A DNA stretch of 64,000 bases, from the NCBI GenBank assembly GCA_025060615.1, contig JANXBS010000019.1, positions 17,827-81,826 on the forward strand, in the 5' to 3' direction. The notes under the pieces are model-generated. The model searched no databases and was not told the DNA's origin. It saw nothing but the letters and a program-made list of their open reading frames with translations. The stretch is from Anaerolineae bacterium. Lineage in GTDB: Bacteria; Chloroflexota; Anaerolineae; DUEN01. The position numbers and the translations under genes are program-made. Shown here in pieces: positions 44,762 through 54,339 of the stretch (position 1 is its first letter; each line of letters opens with the position of its first letter).

Positions 44762-45892
44762 TCAGGGACATTGTTGGCTGAGATCGTTCGTCTCTGAGAG
44801 CGGCGGCAAGTCGAACAGGCCCTCGATGGCTTCCCGGATTTGACGGTAATCGGGCACGAGGACCATTGCTCCGCTGCGAGTGATCCAATCGCGCACCATG
44901 GGCCGGCCGATTACAAGGCCGTGAATATCCTCGGCGCGTAGGCTCAGCCCAAACCGCGCCAGGTCCAGGATGTCCAGCGGCCCGAGGTCGGTGAGGACCC
45001 TATCGCGAAACTCTCGGTATAGTGCGGGAAGACGCGGCCAGAGATTGATCTCCAGCGCTCGGTCGCGCATGGCCAGCAACACGCGCTGTTGGCGGCGGGC
45101 TCGATCTAGGTCGCCGCCTGTGTACCGTGAGCGTACATATCTTAGCGCGTCCTCCCCAGTCATGAAATAGTTGCCAGGCTCAAGTTGCCAGCGTTTCCCC
45201 GGCGTATCCCAACCGGGGTCACGCAGCGGGCAGTCCACTGTGACCGTGATCCCGCCCAGCGCATCCACAGCGCCCTTAAACCCTTCGAAATCCACGCGCA
45301 CATAGTGGTGGATCGGGATGCCCAGGTTTTGACGCAGGGTTTCCTTCAGCAACTCTATGCCGTTAGGGGGATTGTCGTTCTTTTTTTTGCGTAAAGAGCC
45401 ATAGAAGTCAGCCGTGTTAATGCGCTCCCAGCCGACGCCAGGGATTTTCACCCAAAGGTCACGTGGAATGGAGATAATCCCCACTCGTCTTTGCGCACGG
45501 TCAATGGCCACAACCATGATCACATCGGTTCGCCACGGCTGTCCGGGTTTGCGCTGGTCCGATCCTAAGACCAGCAGGTTCTCGGTGTTACGCAGCGAGC
45601 GCGGGACCTCGATGGCGCTAGGGATAGGGGTCGGCGGCTCTCCGCGTTGCGGTGTGAGGGTGGGCAGCCTATCCGGCGGCACGGTGGGGAGGATCGGGCG
45701 AACCACTTGATCAGGGACAAAGGGCGGCGATGTAGGCGTTGCCTCCGCGCCGGGGAAGATGGTGAGGGGCCGAACCGGTTTCAAGCCCGTATCAGATGCT
45801 GACGGTCGTCCTCGCCAAGCACAAGCTCCCAGGACGGCAAGGCAGAAAGTTGCTGTCATGACAACGCACATAGCGATAGCGCGTGAACGCAT
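44762..45892 (-). CDS. LytR-CpsA-Psr (LCP) family protein, copy 2
   Basis: 376 aa, clearly paralogous to the downstream copy. TM/lipoprotein signal (MCVVMTATFCLAVLGACAW), Pro/Thr linker, LCP domain about 100-330: NLLVLGSDQRKPGQPWRTDVIMVVAIDRAQRRVGIISIPRDLWVKIPGVGWERINTADFYG, YVRVDFEGFKGAVDALGGITV, RARRQQRVLLAMRDRALE. Conserved Arg and Asp of the catalytic cleft are kept. Its ATG overlaps the previous stop by 1 nt (TGATG). Confidence 0.88.
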   Translation of the reverse strand: MRSRAIAMCVVMTATFCLAVLGACAWRGRPSASDTGLKPVRPLTIFPGAEATPTSPPFVPDQVVRPILPTVPPDRLPTLTPQRGEPPTPIPSAIEVPRSLRNTENLLVLGSDQRKPGQPWRTDVIMVVAIDRAQRRVGIISIPRDLWVKIPGVGWERINTADFYGSLRKKKNDNPPNGIELLKETLRQNLGIPIHHYVRVDFEGFKGAVDALGGITVTVDCPLRDPGWDTPGKRWQLEPGNYFMTGEDALRYVRSRYTGGDLDRARRQQRVLLAMRDRALEINLWPRLPALYREFRDRVLTDLGPLDILDLARFGLSLRAEDIHGLVIGRPMVRDWITRSGAMVLVPDYRQIREAIEGLFDLPPLSETNDLSQQCP

Positions 45893-46836
45893 CAGCCCTC
45901 CTGGGAAGGAGAAAGTTCAGTAGAGGACGAATAATAGCTTCTCCCGTTCAGCAGGCGCAGGATGGCTGGGGTCACGTCGGTGATCGACTGTGCCTCTGCA
46001 AACGCTGCAGCATCCGGCCCCACTGCCAACAGCGGTACTGGATTATATGTATGCGCCTTCGTGCTCATGTCCTCGATGTTGCCATGATCGCTGCTGAGCA
46101 GGAGTGTGGCGTCGTCTGGAAGGTTGGCGAGCAAGCCGCTCAGGAAGCGATCTATCAACGCCATCGCCGTCTCAGGTGTCATATCTAGCCGGCGATGCCC
46201 CACCAAATCCGGTAGAAAGCTCTCGTACAGGACCAGATCATGTTCAGCAGTCAACCCAGCTAGTCGGCACCCCGCCTCTTCCGGCTCGATGAGCGGGACC
46301 TCTGTGATGCCGCGCTGATGCATGATCAAGTGGGTGATATCCCAGTAAACGGCTTGACCTTGCAGCAGATCGTTTAGATCGCGAAAGCGCAGGCCGGCCG
46401 CCATGTTCGTCCACGTCGTGGCCGAATGGCGAAGCCGCCGCTGCCGAACTAGCTCCCAGTATTGGGGAGAATAAGCGTTTGCGAAGGTGGCGCGGCCGCC
46501 GTTCTCGGTCACGCGCTTCAGGATGCTATGGTGGGCGATGATCTCGCGCAACGCCGCAGTGGGAAAGGCTGCCAAGTGCCGGCCGATGGCTCGCGCTGCG
46601 TTGATACCAGTGAAGAGAGAGGTTTGTCCGGTGGCGCTCTGTGGTAGGCCATCTACTCCCAAACGCGCATCAATGGGCCGCAATAGCAGATATGGCCTTT
46701 CGATGGCAGGGCCGGCCACCAGAGGCCGATCGAGCAGGCTCTGAAGGGTGGGCATAGGCGCGCTGGCTAGGGGATTCACCGCCGTCGCCGGTCCCAGCCC
46801 AATGCCGTCGAGGAAAACGAAACAGACTCGCGCCAT
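45892..46836 (-). CDS. Alkaline-phosphatase superfamily metalloenzyme (phosphopentomutase/PGM-like)
   Basis: 314 aa. Metal-site blocks: CFVFLDGIGLGPA at the N-terminus, GLPQSATGQTSLFTGINAARA near 63-83 with the nucleophile Thr/Ser, LPDLVGHRRLD near 207-217, LLLSSDHGNIEDMSTKAHTYNPVP near 245-268 with Asp-His pair. Shorter than phosphopentomutase or iPGM and with no known substrate; it has phosphotransfer or hydrolase potential. Coupled to the LCP genes by TGATG, in front of a promoter candidate at 46870-46898. May belong to glycopolymer processing. Confidence 0.78.
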   Translation of the reverse strand: MARVCFVFLDGIGLGPATAVNPLASAPMPTLQSLLDRPLVAGPAIERPYLLLRPIDARLGVDGLPQSATGQTSLFTGINAARAIGRHLAAFPTAALREIIAHHSILKRVTENGGRATFANAYSPQYWELVRQRRLRHSATTWTNMAAGLRFRDLNDLLQGQAVYWDITHLIMHQRGITEVPLIEPEEAGCRLAGLTAEHDLVLYESFLPDLVGHRRLDMTPETAMALIDRFLSGLLANLPDDATLLLSSDHGNIEDMSTKAHTYNPVPLLAVGPDAAAFAEAQSITDVTPAILRLLNGRSYYSSSTELSPSQEG

Positions 46837-46869
46837 TCACCCCTCTGCTGCTACCTTGATCACAGGCCC

Positions 46870-46898
46870 ATTATAGCATTGCCGATTGGTCGCCGCAA
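46870..46898 (-). promoter_or_regulatory. Promoter of the metalloenzyme-LCP operon
   Basis: Minus strand TTGCGG (46898-46893), 17 nt, TATAAT (46875-46870), with TGC just before the -10 (extended -10). Leader about 25-30 nt, with GAGGGG before the ATG at 46836. Confidence 0.6.
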
Positions 46899-46911
46899 TC
46901 CCCTCTTCGTT

Positions 46912-48156
46912 TCAGGTCGGCAGTCCCAACAGCACACGGCGCAGCAGATCCAGCGCGTGATTCCCCACCCAGGTGCGGGAGAGGTCGCTGCGGCCGCCGA
47001 TCTGCAGGCTGCGCTGCGCCACACAGCATGCATCGGCTACAGCGATGTGGGTATAACCTGTTCGCTCAGCGTACAATCCTTCCTCTTCGCCCAGGCTACC
47101 TAGCACAGCCATTCCGTAGGTAGCCCCTGTCTGCTCACGCCAAGCGCGGGCTAACGTAGCCGCCTCTTCTGCGCTGAACACATGATCGCCTGCCGTGGCG
47201 AGGGTCAGGCCCAGCGCGCGCAGACCTGATAGATCGTCCAACACGACCATGTCTGCCAGCACCACCGCGGTATCTGATAAAGCCTCACGTAGACGGCGGG
47301 CGACGTCGCCGGCAGTATTGCTCTCGATGATGCTCACCTGAGCACCTCGCTCAGCCAGGTGGCGAGCCACGACTTCTTCCAGCTTCTCCCGTCCAACGCC
47401 GTAGATGTACTCTCCGACGCGCGCCCGGATGCGCGCCTCCATGTCGGCGATGAGCCGATCTGCCTCGGCTTGGCTATGCGCCTTCACGGTAATGCGGATA
47501 TCCGTCTGCCCAGGGTGGGCGGACAGCCCTACGGTAGGGTTGGATGAGCGCATTAGGTCGGCGATGCGCTCGTCAATCACGCTCTCGCCGATAGCGCACG
47601 TGCGCAAGATCTTGCTCTTAATCACCACCTCGCCGGTATGTAGGCGTTCGCGCAGGAAGGGGATCACGGCGGTCTGCATCAGGTGTTCCATCTCGCGCGG
47701 AACGCCGGGCAGGCTGATGATGATCTTTCCTTGGTGTTCTACGATGAAGGCGGGTGCAGTACCTACAGGATTGGGGATCACGGTAGCACCGGCCGGCATG
47801 AGAGCTTGGCGGCGATTGTTCTCGCCAAGCTTACGCCCCCAGCGAGCGAAGGTGGCCTCAATTTGAGCCAGCGCCTCTGGGTCCATGTAGAGCGATCGCC
47901 CGGTCGCCAGCGCAACGCCCTCCCGGGTCACATCGTCTACGGTAGGGCCCAATCCACCAGTCGTGATGATGACGTCCGAGCGTTCCATCGCCTGTCGCAG
48001 TACGTAGGCGATGCGCTCAGCGTTGTCACCGACGGTGGTCTTGAAGAATAGGTTGAGCCCAATCGAGGCGAGTTGGCGGGCGATATAGGCGGCATTGGTG
48101 TCCACGAGCTCACCCAACAACAGCTCTGTTCCGATCGAGACGATCTCCGCTTGCAT
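46912..48156 (-). CDS. cinA: CinA family protein with degenerate C-terminal amidase domain
   Basis: 414 aa. N-terminal MoCF/COG1058 domain is intact: AEIVSIGTELLLGELVDTNAAYIARQLASIG, VIITTGGLGPTVDDVTREGVA near 62-82, PNPVGTAPAF and LPGVPREMEHLM. The C-terminal PncC/CinA amidase domain is degenerate: Asn280 in ESNTAG stands where ESCTGG has the active-site Cys position, and the later TGIAGPGG loop is absent. The N-domain acts as ADP-ribose/NMN-related pyrophosphatase in characterised CinA. An intact stand-alone PncC is at 52606-53118. Confidence 0.9.
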   Translation of the reverse strand: MQAEIVSIGTELLLGELVDTNAAYIARQLASIGLNLFFKTTVGDNAERIAYVLRQAMERSDVIITTGGLGPTVDDVTREGVALATGRSLYMDPEALAQIEATFARWGRKLGENNRRQALMPAGATVIPNPVGTAPAFIVEHQGKIIISLPGVPREMEHLMQTAVIPFLRERLHTGEVVIKSKILRTCAIGESVIDERIADLMRSSNPTVGLSAHPGQTDIRITVKAHSQAEADRLIADMEARIRARVGEYIYGVGREKLEEVVARHLAERGAQVSIIESNTAGDVARRLREALSDTAVVLADMVVLDDLSGLRALGLTLATAGDHVFSAEEAATLARAWREQTGATYGMAVLGSLGEEEGLYAERTGYTHIAVADACCVAQRSLQIGGRSDLSRTWVGNHALDLLRRVLLGLPT

Positions 48157-48982
48157 GGCTACCTCTGAGCATCCTGTTGTAGAATTCCTTAGCCTTTGAA
48201 GTCGCAGCCACAGACCACAAGAGGGGTGGCGTGAAGGGGAAATTCTTTTGGCAGATTAAAGCTTCTGATTGCCGGATTGCGCTTGAAGCCCAAATCTCAG
48301 AATATCATGGAACGCACATTTTGAATCAATCGTATCGTCAGTGCGATTTACCATTCAGATTACAGCTCAAAAAAGGTCAAAACCAGCCGAGAGGATTAGC
48401 AAAGACAAGCGAAAGAGAACAGCGTTTGAGATTGGCACATTCGCTTACTATTCTAAGGTGGCCAATCGATCTCAGACCTATGACTTCCTGATCCATAAGT
48501 CAGGCGCTTTGACATTGAACTGTGACTATCGTTTGTATTGCTATTGTAGCACGAGTGGTGTGACAAGTCAATAAAAGTAGAAAATGGAATTTAGCAAGAA
48601 TGTAGTTGTATAAAGCGGAAACGTCTGAGTTAGCAACTGCGGCGGCAAAGGAGAGGGCGGGCAGTTTGTCAATTAAGTCGCGTTGCTGCAGTAGATGTGC
48701 TGTTTGCGCAGGTGCAAATTGCCTCTCGTGATACCATTCATCTATGGATCAGCCGTGGAGGGGACGGTCGAAGCGGTTTGTCCGATGTCGTCGTCCGCGA
48801 AGTGCTCAGAGGCGTTTCTCCTCCCGGGCATAGATGGCCCGGCAGGTATGCTGTGGACGCGGAAGATCCTTTTCTGCTCGGCAATTTGTCCTGGGGATAG
48901 ATCAGCTTAAAAAGAAGGGATTGGCTTGTCTGCGATGACCTGATCCGACGTGATGGCTGAAGGTCAGCGGATATTCGGGCAG
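48157..48982. other. AT-richer, poorly coding stretch
   Basis: About 825 bp between cinA and the Uma2 promoter. GC is visibly lower between about 48230 and 48620. Two overlapping frames (48231-48491 and 48341-48574, ending in YDFLIHKSGALTLNCDYRLYCYC) and one at 48697-48900 are open but have no ribosome site or family. No terminal inverted repeats or transposase motif seen. Possibly decayed genes or a relic of insertion. Confidence 0.45.
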
Positions 48983-49011
48983 TTGTCCTTTGCTTGCCGT
49001 CATGCTATCAT
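48983..49011 (+). promoter_or_regulatory. Promoter of the Uma2-glpK group
   Basis: TTGTCC at 48983-48988, 17 nt, TATCAT at 49006-49011. Leader of about 100 nt to the Uma2 ATG at 49122. Confidence 0.45.
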
Positions 49012-49121
49012 AAAAGCAGGTGTGGCTGTAGTAGGTTGTCTCTCCGTCGGTCGTAGCCGTTGGTAGCAGTTTTTGAGCATGCGATGGATACTTTGCTAAG
49101 TTGAGAGGAGCGGAGAAGCGT

Positions 49122-49748
49122 ATGGAACCGAGCGTGGAGCCTATCGTGGTGATGATCCCGCCTTTGCCTCCACTAAAGGAAACGGGGATATCCCCCTGGC
49201 CGGCCCAGGGCGAGTGGACATACGAGGATTATCTGCGCCTGCCTGATGACGGCAATCGCTACGAGATCATTGAGGGAGCGCTGTACATGGTCAACGCACC
49301 CGGATTTGATCATCAATATACAGTGATGCAGCTCTTACGTCAGATAAGCAACTTCGTTATCGAGAAAGGGTTGGGCGTTGTCCTGACGGCCCCCTTCGAA
49401 GTCCACCTGTCGGAGCGCAGTCGGCAGGTACAGCCCGATATCCTGTTCATCGCCGCTGAGCGAATGCCGCAGCCCAGCGCTCCCTGTTTTGTCGGCGTGC
49501 CGGATCTGATCGTTGAGATCCTCTCGCCTAACACCGTGCGGACAGATCGCATAGTCAAGTTCGCCGCCTATGAGCGGGCGAAGGTGCGGGAATATTGGAT
49601 CGTGGACCTGGGCACACGCTCCGTAGAGGTTTATGTCCTAGGGAATGACGGTGTGTACGCTCTGTTTGGCCAATTCCGGACAAAGGAGTCAACTCGGTCG
49701 GCAGTGTTAGAAGGATTCCACGTAGCCGTGGACAGCCTGTTTGCATGA
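49122..49748 (+). CDS. Uma2 family (DUF820) endonuclease-like protein
   Basis: 208 aa from ATG 49122; GGAG 6 nt upstream decides this over TTG 49101. Uma2 PD-(D/E)xK-like fold: [41 protein letters not shown] near 27-67, [12 protein letters not shown] near 105-116, [47 protein letters not shown] near 127-173 with the catalytic Asp and Glu. Function of the family is unproven. Its stop precedes the glpK GTG by 26 nt; one transcript is likely. Confidence 0.87.
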   Translation: MEPSVEPIVVMIPPLPPLKETGISPWPAQGEWTYEDYLRLPDDGNRYEIIEGALYMVNAPGFDHQYTVMQLLRQISNFVIEKGLGVVLTAPFEVHLSERSRQVQPDILFIAAERMPQPSAPCFVGVPDLIVEILSPNTVRTDRIVKFAAYERAKVREYWIVDLGTRSVEVYVLGNDGVYALFGQFRTKESTRSAVLEGFHVAVDSLFA

Positions 49749-49774
49749 GTCCATCGCAGCAAGAGGAGGATGCC

Positions 49775-51268
49775 GTGCCGCGCTATCTCATGGCTTTGGA
49801 TCAGGGCACCACGTCTTCACGGGCGATCGTCTTCGACGACCGCGGGCGAGTGATCGCTGTTGCGCAGCGTGAGTTTCGGCAGATTTACCCACAGCCTGGC
49901 TGGGTGGAACATGACCCGGAGGAGATCTGGGCTACTCAGCTCGCTGTGGCGCGAGAAGCGCTGGCGCGTGCCAGCCTGCAGGCGGGCGATTTGGCTGGGA
50001 TCGGCATCACCAATCAGCGAGAGACCACCATCGCCTGGGACCGCCAGACCGGCCAGCCGATCCATAACGCCATCGTGTGGCAGTGCCGGCGCACGGCGGC
50101 TATGTGCGATATGCTGCGCGCTCGCGGCCTGGCAGAGACAGTCCGGCAGAAGACTGGCCTAGTCATCGACGCGTATTTCTCCGGCACCAAGATCGCCTGG
50201 CTGCTAGAGCATGTGCCCGGCGCACGTCAGCGGGCTGAGCGCGGTGAGCTGGCCTTTGGCACAGTGGACACCTGGCTCATTTGGCGGCTGACGGGCGGCC
50301 GCGTCCACGCGACCGATTACTCCAATGCCAGCCGCACCATGATCTTCAATATCCACACCTTGGACTGGGACGAGGAGCTATTACAGGAACTGCGCATCCC
50401 TCGCGCAATGCTGCCGGAGGTACGCCCCAGCGCTGGGATCTTCGGGGAGAGCACCGCAGATGTGTTAGGTGAGGCGGTGCCCATTGCCGGCGTGGCCGGC
50501 GACCAACAGGCGGCCACGTTCGGACAGGCGTGTTTTGCCCCTGGTATGGCGAAGAACACCTATGGCACAGGCTGTTTCCTGCTGTTGAACACGGGGGAAC
50601 GAGCGGTCCCATCCCAGCGAGGGTTGCTTACCACCATCGCCTGGGGGCTGAACGGACGCGTGACATACGCGCTGGAAGGCTCGATCTTCATCGCTGGTGC
50701 AGCCATCCAATGGTTGCGGGATGGGCTGGGAATCATCACCAACGCTTCGGAGACGGAGACACTGGCCGGGTCGGTGAGGGATACCGGCGGAGTGTACTTC
50801 GTGCCAGCCTTTGTGGGGCTGGGGGCACCTTACTGGGATGCCTATGCGCGAGGCACCATCGTCGGGCTAACGCGCGGGACCGGCCGGCCACATCTCGTGC
50901 GGGCTGCGCTGGAGGCTATCTGTTACCAGACGCGCGATGTGATGGACGCGATGACAGCCGATGCTGGCGTCCCTCTACACACTCTACGCGTCGATGGGGG
51001 AGCGGTAGCCAACAACTTACTATGCCAGCTCCAGGCGGATTTGCTGGGCGTGCCCGTACAACGGCCAGTGGTTACGGAGACGACCGCGCTTGGCGTAGCT
51101 TACCTGGCGGGGCTGGCTGTGGGCGTGTGGGAGAGCCAAGAAGAGATCGCCGCCCAATGGCAGGTGGATCGCGAGTTCCACCCACAAATGCCGGCCTCCG
51201 AGCGTGATCGGCTGTACGCCGGCTGGCAGCGGGCTGTGGAGCGGGCTAGAGGGTGGGCAACGGCATGA
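49775..51268 (+). CDS. glpK: Glycerol kinase
   Basis: Phosphorylates glycerol to sn-glycerol 3-phosphate. From GTG 49775 the protein is 497 aa, as usual for Glp[20 protein letters not shown] at the N-terminus (phosphate-1 loop), [113 protein letters not shown] 5 nt upstream fixes the GTG start; the frame is open back to 49745 but those residues are not in the family. No glpD or glpF nearby; an MFS gene follows. Confidence 0.95.
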   Translation: MPRYLMALDQGTTSSRAIVFDDRGRVIAVAQREFRQIYPQPGWVEHDPEEIWATQLAVAREALARASLQAGDLAGIGITNQRETTIAWDRQTGQPIHNAIVWQCRRTAAMCDMLRARGLAETVRQKTGLVIDAYFSGTKIAWLLEHVPGARQRAERGELAFGTVDTWLIWRLTGGRVHATDYSNASRTMIFNIHTLDWDEELLQELRIPRAMLPEVRPSAGIFGESTADVLGEAVPIAGVAGDQQAATFGQACFAPGMAKNTYGTGCFLLLNTGERAVPSQRGLLTTIAWGLNGRVTYALEGSIFIAGAAIQWLRDGLGIITNASETETLAGSVRDTGGVYFVPAFVGLGAPYWDAYARGTIVGLTRGTGRPHLVRAALEAICYQTRDVMDAMTADAGVPLHTLRVDGGAVANNLLCQLQADLLGVPVQRPVVTETTALGVAYLAGLAVGVWESQEEIAAQWQVDREFHPQMPASERDRLYAGWQRAVERARGWATA

Positions 51269-51320
51269 ACGATGCCCCCAATCTCTGCTTTCACATCCTG
51301 ATCTTGGAAGGAAGATCGGC

Positions 51321-52505
51321 TTGAGCCTCCTTTCCACCACGAAAGCCCTCGTATCCTCTCAACTGTCCGATGTCACCAGGCGCGGCCTCTTTGTCTCCCG
51401 TGTCCTATATTTCTTTGTATTCGCCGCGGTCGGAGCTTTTTTCCCATACATCAACGTCTACTATCGAAGCATCGGCCTCAGCGGCACGCAGATCGGGCTG
51501 ATCGGATCGCTGGGGCCGCTGGTGGGAATGGTTGCTGGGCCGCTTTGGGGCCTGTTCAGTGATCGTTTTGGGGTAACCCGGCCTTTGCTGGCGCTGGCGA
51601 TCACGGGAGCGATGCTCTCCATGCTGGGGCTCTCGATCGCGCCGGGGTTCGTTTGGCTGCTGCTGCTCACAGCGGCATATACGTTTTTCACCAACCCGAT
51701 CATGCCCCTGCTCGACAGCACGACGCTAGAACTATTGCAGGGGCATCGGGAGCGGTACGGTCGACAGCGAGTATGGGGATCGCTGGGCTTCGTGGTGACC
51801 TCTTGGGCCTTCGGTTACATCCTGGAACGGTTTGGATTACGCTGGCTGTTTTATGGATACGTTGCCCTAATGTCGGTCGTGCTCGTCGTGGCGATGGGGC
51901 TGCCGGCGCGGCGGACCCGGCTAAGCGGCCCCCTGCGCAGCGGTCTGATGCGGCTTATCCGCCAACGCGCGTGGCTGTTCTTCTCGGCTAGTCTGATCGT
52001 GCTGGGGATTGCTAATAGCGGCATGCACAGCTTCTTAAACATCTACATTAAGGAGATGGGTGGGGGCGAGGGGTTGATCGGCCTGCTGTGGGGAGTGGCT
52101 GCGCTGAGCGAAGTGCCGGTGATGTTCCTAGCTGCGCCGATTATCGTCCAGATCGGCATCCAACGTACGTTGGCGATCGCCTATGCCCTGTATGCAATGC
52201 GTTGGCTTCTGTTGGGCATCATGCCATCGCCTGAGTGGGCGGTGCCTATTAACCTGCTTCACGGCCTCACCTTCGGCGCGCTGTGGGTGGCAGGCGTGGC
52301 TTATGCTGACGCCTTAGCTCCTGAGGAGCTGAAGGCCACAGCCCAGGGCCTTTTCTCGGCCACCCTGTACAGCGTTTCCAGTGTGATTAGCGGTCCCATC
52401 AGTGGCTTCCTATTCGATACCATCGGTCCGGCGGCTTTGTTTCGCGTCTATGCCATACTGGGGATCCTGGCGTTGGCGCTATTGAGATCAGGCCGCGCCC
52501 GTTGA
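51321..52505 (+). CDS. MFS transporter, MFS_1-like
   Basis: 394 aa with 12 predicted transmembrane helices. Family signs: FFVFAAVGAFFPYINVYYRSIGLSGTQIGLIGSLGPLVGMVAGPLWGLFSDRFG (with the helix 2-3 loop GLFSDRFG) and the repeat-2 half with GGGEGLIGLLWGVAALSEVPVMFLAAPII. Related to the LacY/nucleoside-type MFS_1-like group; the substrate is unknown. TTG 51321 is chosen because GGAAGGA lies 7 nt upstream and the frame's earlier start would lie inside glpK. It follows glpK by 52 nt, so it may be a glycerol- or sugar-related carrier. Confidence 0.82.
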   Translation: MSLLSTTKALVSSQLSDVTRRGLFVSRVLYFFVFAAVGAFFPYINVYYRSIGLSGTQIGLIGSLGPLVGMVAGPLWGLFSDRFGVTRPLLALAITGAMLSMLGLSIAPGFVWLLLLTAAYTFFTNPIMPLLDSTTLELLQGHRERYGRQRVWGSLGFVVTSWAFGYILERFGLRWLFYGYVALMSVVLVVAMGLPARRTRLSGPLRSGLMRLIRQRAWLFFSASLIVLGIANSGMHSFLNIYIKEMGGGEGLIGLLWGVAALSEVPVMFLAAPIIVQIGIQRTLAIAYALYAMRWLLLGIMPSPEWAVPINLLHGLTFGALWVAGVAYADALAPEELKATAQGLFSATLYSVSSVISGPISGFLFDTIGPAALFRVYAILGILALALLRSGRAR

Positions 52506-52605
52506 ACTGCGAAAGCGCGCCTTCATCCTATCTCACGGGAGGTGAGAAGCTTCGCAGATCACTCAATTCGCCTTACTTCAGAGCCAGCGAGTTTGGAGGA
52601 ACGGG

Positions 52606-53118
52606 TTGGATGAGGTGAAAGCGTTAGCTGAGCGCGTGGGAGAACGATTGCGCGCGCAGGGCAAGCGGCTTGCGTTCGCTGAATCATGCACTGGTGGACT
52701 GGTGGGACATCTCATCACCAACGTGCCCGGCAGCTCTGATTACTTCTGTGGCAGCGCGGTGACCTATTCCTATGAGGCGAAGGAGCGCGTGCTCGGCGTG
52801 CAACATGAGACGTTAATACGATACGGCGCGGTGAGCGCAGAAACCGCCCGAGAAATGGCTCAGAACGCCCGCCGTCTGTTCGGCGTGGATGTAGCTGTCT
52901 CAATCACTGGGATCGCTGGGCCAGGAGGAGGGACATTAGATAAGCCGGTAGGGCTAGTGCACATTCATCTATCGGCACCCGATGCGGACTGGGGCGAGCG
53001 ATACGTCTGGCCTTACGATCGTGAGGGGAACAAGCTAGCTTCCGCGAAGGCCGCGCTGCAGTTGTTGTTGCGCTACCTAGAGGCAGGAGCTGAACATGTC
53101 AGAGGAACGCTGGGTTAA
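52606..53118 (+). CDS. pncC: Stand-alone nicotinamide-nucleotide amidase (PncC/CinA C-terminal)
   Basis: 170 aa. Hydrolyses NMN to nicotinate mononucleotide. Active-site block [26 protein letters not shown] near 23-48 (Ser27/Cys28), [59 protein letters not shown] near 66-113: all intact, unlike the domain in CinA. TTG 52606 has GGAGG 6 nt upstream. Ends overlapping the next gene by 23 nt. Confidence 0.9.
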   Translation: MDEVKALAERVGERLRAQGKRLAFAESCTGGLVGHLITNVPGSSDYFCGSAVTYSYEAKERVLGVQHETLIRYGAVSAETAREMAQNARRLFGVDVAVSITGIAGPGGGTLDKPVGLVHIHLSAPDADWGERYVWPYDREGNKLASAKAALQLLLRYLEAGAEHVRGTLG

Positions 53119-53362
53119 CGAGCCGGTAATGGTTCAAGCTCGCTTTTTACCCGATGGGCGGATCACCCCCACTGCTTTCTCCTGGGGAGGGCACACCCGA
53201 TACATCGCCTCGGTGGGACGCCAATGGGTAGAAGAAGGCCCTCCACCTGAACGACATTTTCTCGTGCAGACCGCCGCACTAGACACCTTCGAGTTGGCAT
53301 TGGATATAACGACCCTGCGATGGAGGCTAGTGCGCGCCTGGGAGCGGCCACCTATAGCATAG
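53096..53362 (+). CDS. Small conserved protein, DUF6504-like
   Basis: 88 aa. [74 protein letters not shown] is the shape of the DUF6504 family (short all-beta protein; functions unknown). GGAG 7 nt before ATG. Overlaps the PncC gene by 23 nt; convergent with hpt 9 nt away. Confidence 0.7.
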   Translation: MSEERWVNEPVMVQARFLPDGRITPTAFSWGGHTRYIASVGRQWVEEGPPPERHFLVQTAALDTFELALDITTLRWRLVRAWERPPIA

Positions 53363-53371
53363 AGGCCTCTT

Positions 53372-53959
53372 TCACGAGCCCTGCGAGCTGTTTAGGAGGA
53401 TGTGCGGCCGCAATACCCCTACAAAGGGTAGATTGCGATACCGCTCGCGGTGATCTAGCCCGTACCCCACCACAAAACGATCGGGTAGATCGAAACCTTT
53501 GTACTTGATCGGGATATCCACCAAACGGTGCTTACGTTTGTCGAAGAGCACGCAGACCTCCAGGCTGGCCGGCCCACGCGCCCGCAGGCTGCGTAGCAGG
53601 TAGTTTAGGGTCAATCCGGTGTCAATAACATCTTCCACAAATAGGACATGACGGCCGGCAATGGGGATCTCTAAGTCCTTGATCAGCCGAACCATCCCCT
53701 GATCACGCGCCTCTGGTGTATAGGAGGAGACGGCGATGAAGTCTACCTCAACTGGGATCGTAATCGCCCGAAGCAGGTCCGCCATGAAGAACAGCACCCC
53801 TTTCAACACGCCGACCAGCAACGGGTTCAAGTTCGCGTAATCGCGCGAGATCGCCTGCCCGATCTCGCTGACGCGCTGCTCGATCTCTTCCGCAGAGAAC
53901 AGGACCTCCTGGATCTCCTCTGTCAGTGCTCCGTATGCCTCCGTCGAATACCTGCTCAT
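53372..53959 (-). CDS. hpt: Hypoxanthine phosphoribosyltransferase
   Basis: 195 aa. Purine salvage: hypoxanthine or guanine plus PRPP to IMP or GMP. VGVLKGVLFFMADLLRAITIPVEVDFIAVSSY near 50-80, the PRPP loop VLFVEDVIDTGLTLNYLLRSL near 106-126, and KYKGFDLPDRFVVGYGLDHRERYRNLPFVGVL near 158-189 are textbook. ATG 53959 overlaps the preceding stop by 4 nt (ATGA). Last gene of the kinase-nuclease-like-hpt run. Confidence 0.93.
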   Translation of the reverse strand: MSRYSTEAYGALTEEIQEVLFSAEEIEQRVSEIGQAISRDYANLNPLLVGVLKGVLFFMADLLRAITIPVEVDFIAVSSYTPEARDQGMVRLIKDLEIPIAGRHVLFVEDVIDTGLTLNYLLRSLRARGPASLEVCVLFDKRKHRLVDIPIKYKGFDLPDRFVVGYGLDHRERYRNLPFVGVLRPHILLNSSQGS

Positions 53960-54339
53960 GTATCCCTCTTCTGCGCATTTGTTCCAGCGATCCTTTCGGC
54001 CTCCCGGTCTAGCCCGTATTTGATCATTAAGTCGCGCAAATCCCGCCGCTTAAACAGCTTGATGTGGACGTCGGGGTACAGTTCCTTCATGCGGCGCAGC
54101 TTACGGTTTTTACGTGTGACCAGTTGTGGCCGTAGCGTGGTCAACTCGATATAGAGATCCTGCTGGGGAAGGTAGAAATCCGGGGAGAAAGCCTCAATGA
54201 CATTACCCTGCTCATCCCACTCCAGAGGGAAAGTGCGCGGCTCGTACTCCCACTCGATGCCGTAGTAATCGAGGATGCGGGCAAACGCTTCCTCCGCTGG
54301 ATGAGCGAACTTCGGGCGAGGTCGCTTCGTCTCACTCAA
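53956..54339 (-). CDS. Small PD-(D/E)xK-like conserved protein
   Basis: 127 aa. PAEEAFARILDYYGIEWEYEPRTFPLEWDEQGNVIEAFSPDFYLPQQDLYIELTTLRPQLVTRKNRKLRRMKELYPDVHIKLF looks like an endonuclease fold of the DUF559/restriction-like kind: Glu near the start, PDF, then E-L-T where a Lys is normal. No known function. TTG 54339 overlaps the kinase stop by 8 nt and has GGAG 7 nt upstream. Conserved link of this small protein with hpt is an inference from the overlap only. Confidence 0.65.
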   Translation of the reverse strand: MSETKRPRPKFAHPAEEAFARILDYYGIEWEYEPRTFPLEWDEQGNVIEAFSPDFYLPQQDLYIELTTLRPQLVTRKNRKLRRMKELYPDVHIKLFKRRDLRDLMIKYGLDREAERIAGTNAQKRDT

